From DATKWS01 sp035529435 (lineage in GTDB: Bacteria > Krumholzibacteriota > Krumholzibacteriia > Krumholzibacteriales > Krumholzibacteriaceae), in the NCBI GenBank assembly GCA_035529435.1, contig DATKWS010000260.1, positions 1 to 6,446 of the forward strand: a stretch of 6,446 bases of DNA. The letters are read 5' to 3'. Position 1 is the first letter of the stretch. Every line of letters starts with the position of its first letter. Shown here one piece after another: positions 5,950-6,446 of the stretch. Below the pieces are notes generated by a model. The model worked only from the letters and a program-made list of their open reading frames with translations. It was not told the DNA's origin and did not search any database. Made by a program: the position numbers and the translations under genes.

Positions 5950-6138
5950 TTGTCAAAAAAAGCGTTATGTGTTATCAGGGGCCGATTGGCAAAGGTATAT
6001 GTGCATTGTGTGACATATGAAAGAAAAATATATAGACATCAGTGTATCTTTTTGATATACAGGAACGTTAGGGCGTCAATATTCTCGGGCATTACAAGTT
6101 TCAACAACACCGGTTCAGTTTCATGCGAGGATGATTGA
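5950..6138 (+). CDS. small hypothetical ORF, AT-rich, TTG start
   Basis: 62 codons from TTG (5950) to TGA (6138). GAAGGAAG about 7 nt upstream is a fair ribosome site, which is the main reason to list it. The predicted peptide starts with a basic Ser-Lys-Lys segment, contains four scattered Cys and many aromatic residues, and shows no domain or membrane segment that I recognise. Codon use is AT-rich and unlike the other genes in the window. The best local promoter (6006-6034) lies inside it rather than before it. Most likely spurious. Confidence 0.15.
   Translation: MSKKALCVIRGRLAKVYVHCVTYERKIYRHQCIFLIYRNVRASIFSGITSFNNTGSVSCEDD
6006..6034 (+). promoter_or_regulatory. possible promoter for the receiver-domain gene
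   Basis: TTGTGT (6006-6011), 17-nt A-rich spacer, TATATA (6029-6034). The -35 matches the sigma70 consensus at 3 of 6 and the -10 at 5 of 6. It would give a leader of about 175 nt before the receiver gene. AT-rich DNA yields such matches easily. Confidence 0.3.
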
Positions 6139-6165
6139 ACCTGCAGGGAGTGCACCCGCGGTGCA
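6112..6165. repeat. two adjacent inverted repeats upstream of receiver gene
   Basis: GGTTCA (6112-6117) and TGAACC (6136-6141) are exact reverse complements around 18 bases. TGCACC (6151-6156), loop CGC, GGTGCA (6160-6165) form a compact hairpin. No T-run follows either one on either strand, so they are not obvious terminators. They could be protein-binding sites or leader structure of the downstream gene, or chance. Confidence 0.3.
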
Positions 6166-6216
6166 AGGGGACATGGTGTCTCCTGATCGGCGCATTGGAT
6201 AGGTGTGTTTTACGGC

Positions 6217-6446
6217 ATGAATGATGGTGAAGGGGATATGGCGGGCAGGGGTCGCACCGGTTCCGGTTCGGTCTCCCCGCGCGCGAGAGTACTGTTCATG
6301 GACGACAAGGAGATCGTCCGGACGGCCGTATCCGATGTGCTCCACGAGCTGGGGTACGCTGTGGAATGCGCCGTCGAGGGTGCGGCGGCCCTGGAACTGT
6401 ACCGCCGTGCCCGAGACGCCGGAATGCCGTTCGACGTCGTCGTCCT
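6217..6446 (+). CDS. receiver-domain (CheY-like) protein, N-terminal part, cut by window edge
   Basis: 76 complete codons are visible. After a Gly/Ser/Arg-rich N-terminal tail (1-23), a response-regulator receiver begins: strand ARVLFMDD with the acidic pair D29-D30, then helix 1 (KEIVRTAVSDVLHELGY), strand 2 (AVECAVEG), helix 2 (AAALELYRRARDAG) and strand 3 (FDVVV). The phospho-accepting Asp should come directly after the last visible codon and is not in the window. The pattern resembles receivers found at the C-terminus of hybrid histidine kinases, but here it sits at the N-terminus; what follows (nothing, an output domain or a kinase) cannot be seen. Start choice is uncertain: ATG 6217 has only a weak, distant AGGTG, while ATG 6238 has AAGGGG but too close. 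Both keep the whole receiver. The frame is closed upstream by TGA at 6184. Confidence 0.85.
   Translation, partial: MNDGEGDMAGRGRTGSGSVSPRARVLFMDDKEIVRTAVSDVLHELGYAVECAVEGAAALELYRRARDAGMPFDVVV

Larger units (their letters stand above)
5907..6216. other. AT-rich intergenic stretch between nrdDG control region and receiver gene
   Basis: About 310 bases with no confident gene. The part up to about 6060 is clearly more AT-rich than the surroundings, with several A-runs. It holds a small low-confidence ORF (5950-6138), a possible plus-strand promoter (6006-6034), and, from 6112 on, two small inverted repeats as base composition returns to GC-rich. The AT-rich part next to the distal NrdR box could act as an UP element for the nrdD promoter. 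Confidence 0.5.

Noticed and set aside
6121..6345. 74-codon minus-strand frame opposite the receiver gene
   Set aside because: It runs antisense across the clear receiver-domain coding sequence and has no motif of its own.
1..6446. CRISPR array, insertion sequence or phage/defence system
   Set aside because: No regularly spaced repeats, no transposase or integrase motifs and no terminal repeats with target duplications were seen.

Overview
The window is a moderately GC-rich bacterial chromosomal segment (coding parts roughly 60% G+C by eye) with one AT-rich patch near 5880-6140. A lipoprotein-anchored parvulin suggests a diderm-type envelope. An oxygen-sensitive class III ribonucleotide reductase (NrdD/NrdG) suggests an anaerobe or facultative anaerobe. 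I cannot assign a phylum; an uncultured lineage is plausible, but that is a guess.

Layout. (1) 1-140: left flank with no gene I can support and a small perfect hairpin at the edge. (2) 141-1373, minus: a zinc-type homocysteine S-methyltransferase domain fused to a C-terminal Smr (MutS2-type nuclease) domain, an unusual architecture. (3) 1374-1642: divergent intergenic region. (4) 1643-2659, plus: lipoprotein peptidyl-prolyl isomerase of the SurA/PrsA type. (5) 2660-2737: short convergent gap with weak hairpins. (6) 5545 down to 2738, minus: nrdD-nrdG operon with a 3-base gap, nrdG starting at TTG behind a strong Shine-Dalgarno (SD) sequence. (7) 5546-5906, minus-strand control region of nrdDG. 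(8) 5907-6216: AT-rich intergenic stretch with a possible plus-strand promoter. (9) 6217 to the right edge, plus: start of a CheY-like receiver-domain protein, cut by the window.

The most interesting part is the nrdDG control region. A near-consensus sigma70 promoter (TTGACA, 17 bp, TATATT) is overlaid by two NrdR-type boxes 16 bp apart, so dNTP-dependent NrdR repression is very likely. The promoter would start an RNA leader of about 310 nt. That leader can fold into several nested hairpins, one capped by a GAAA tetraloop, and ends in an intrinsic terminator (6-bp GC-rich stem, U6) only 3 nt before the nrdD SD. A terminator placed there, inside the transcript of the gene it would switch off, is the classic layout of a riboswitch or other attenuator. 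I recognise no known riboswitch consensus in it, so it is a candidate undescribed regulatory RNA. It would add a third control layer to NrdR repression and the allosteric ATP-cone of NrdD.
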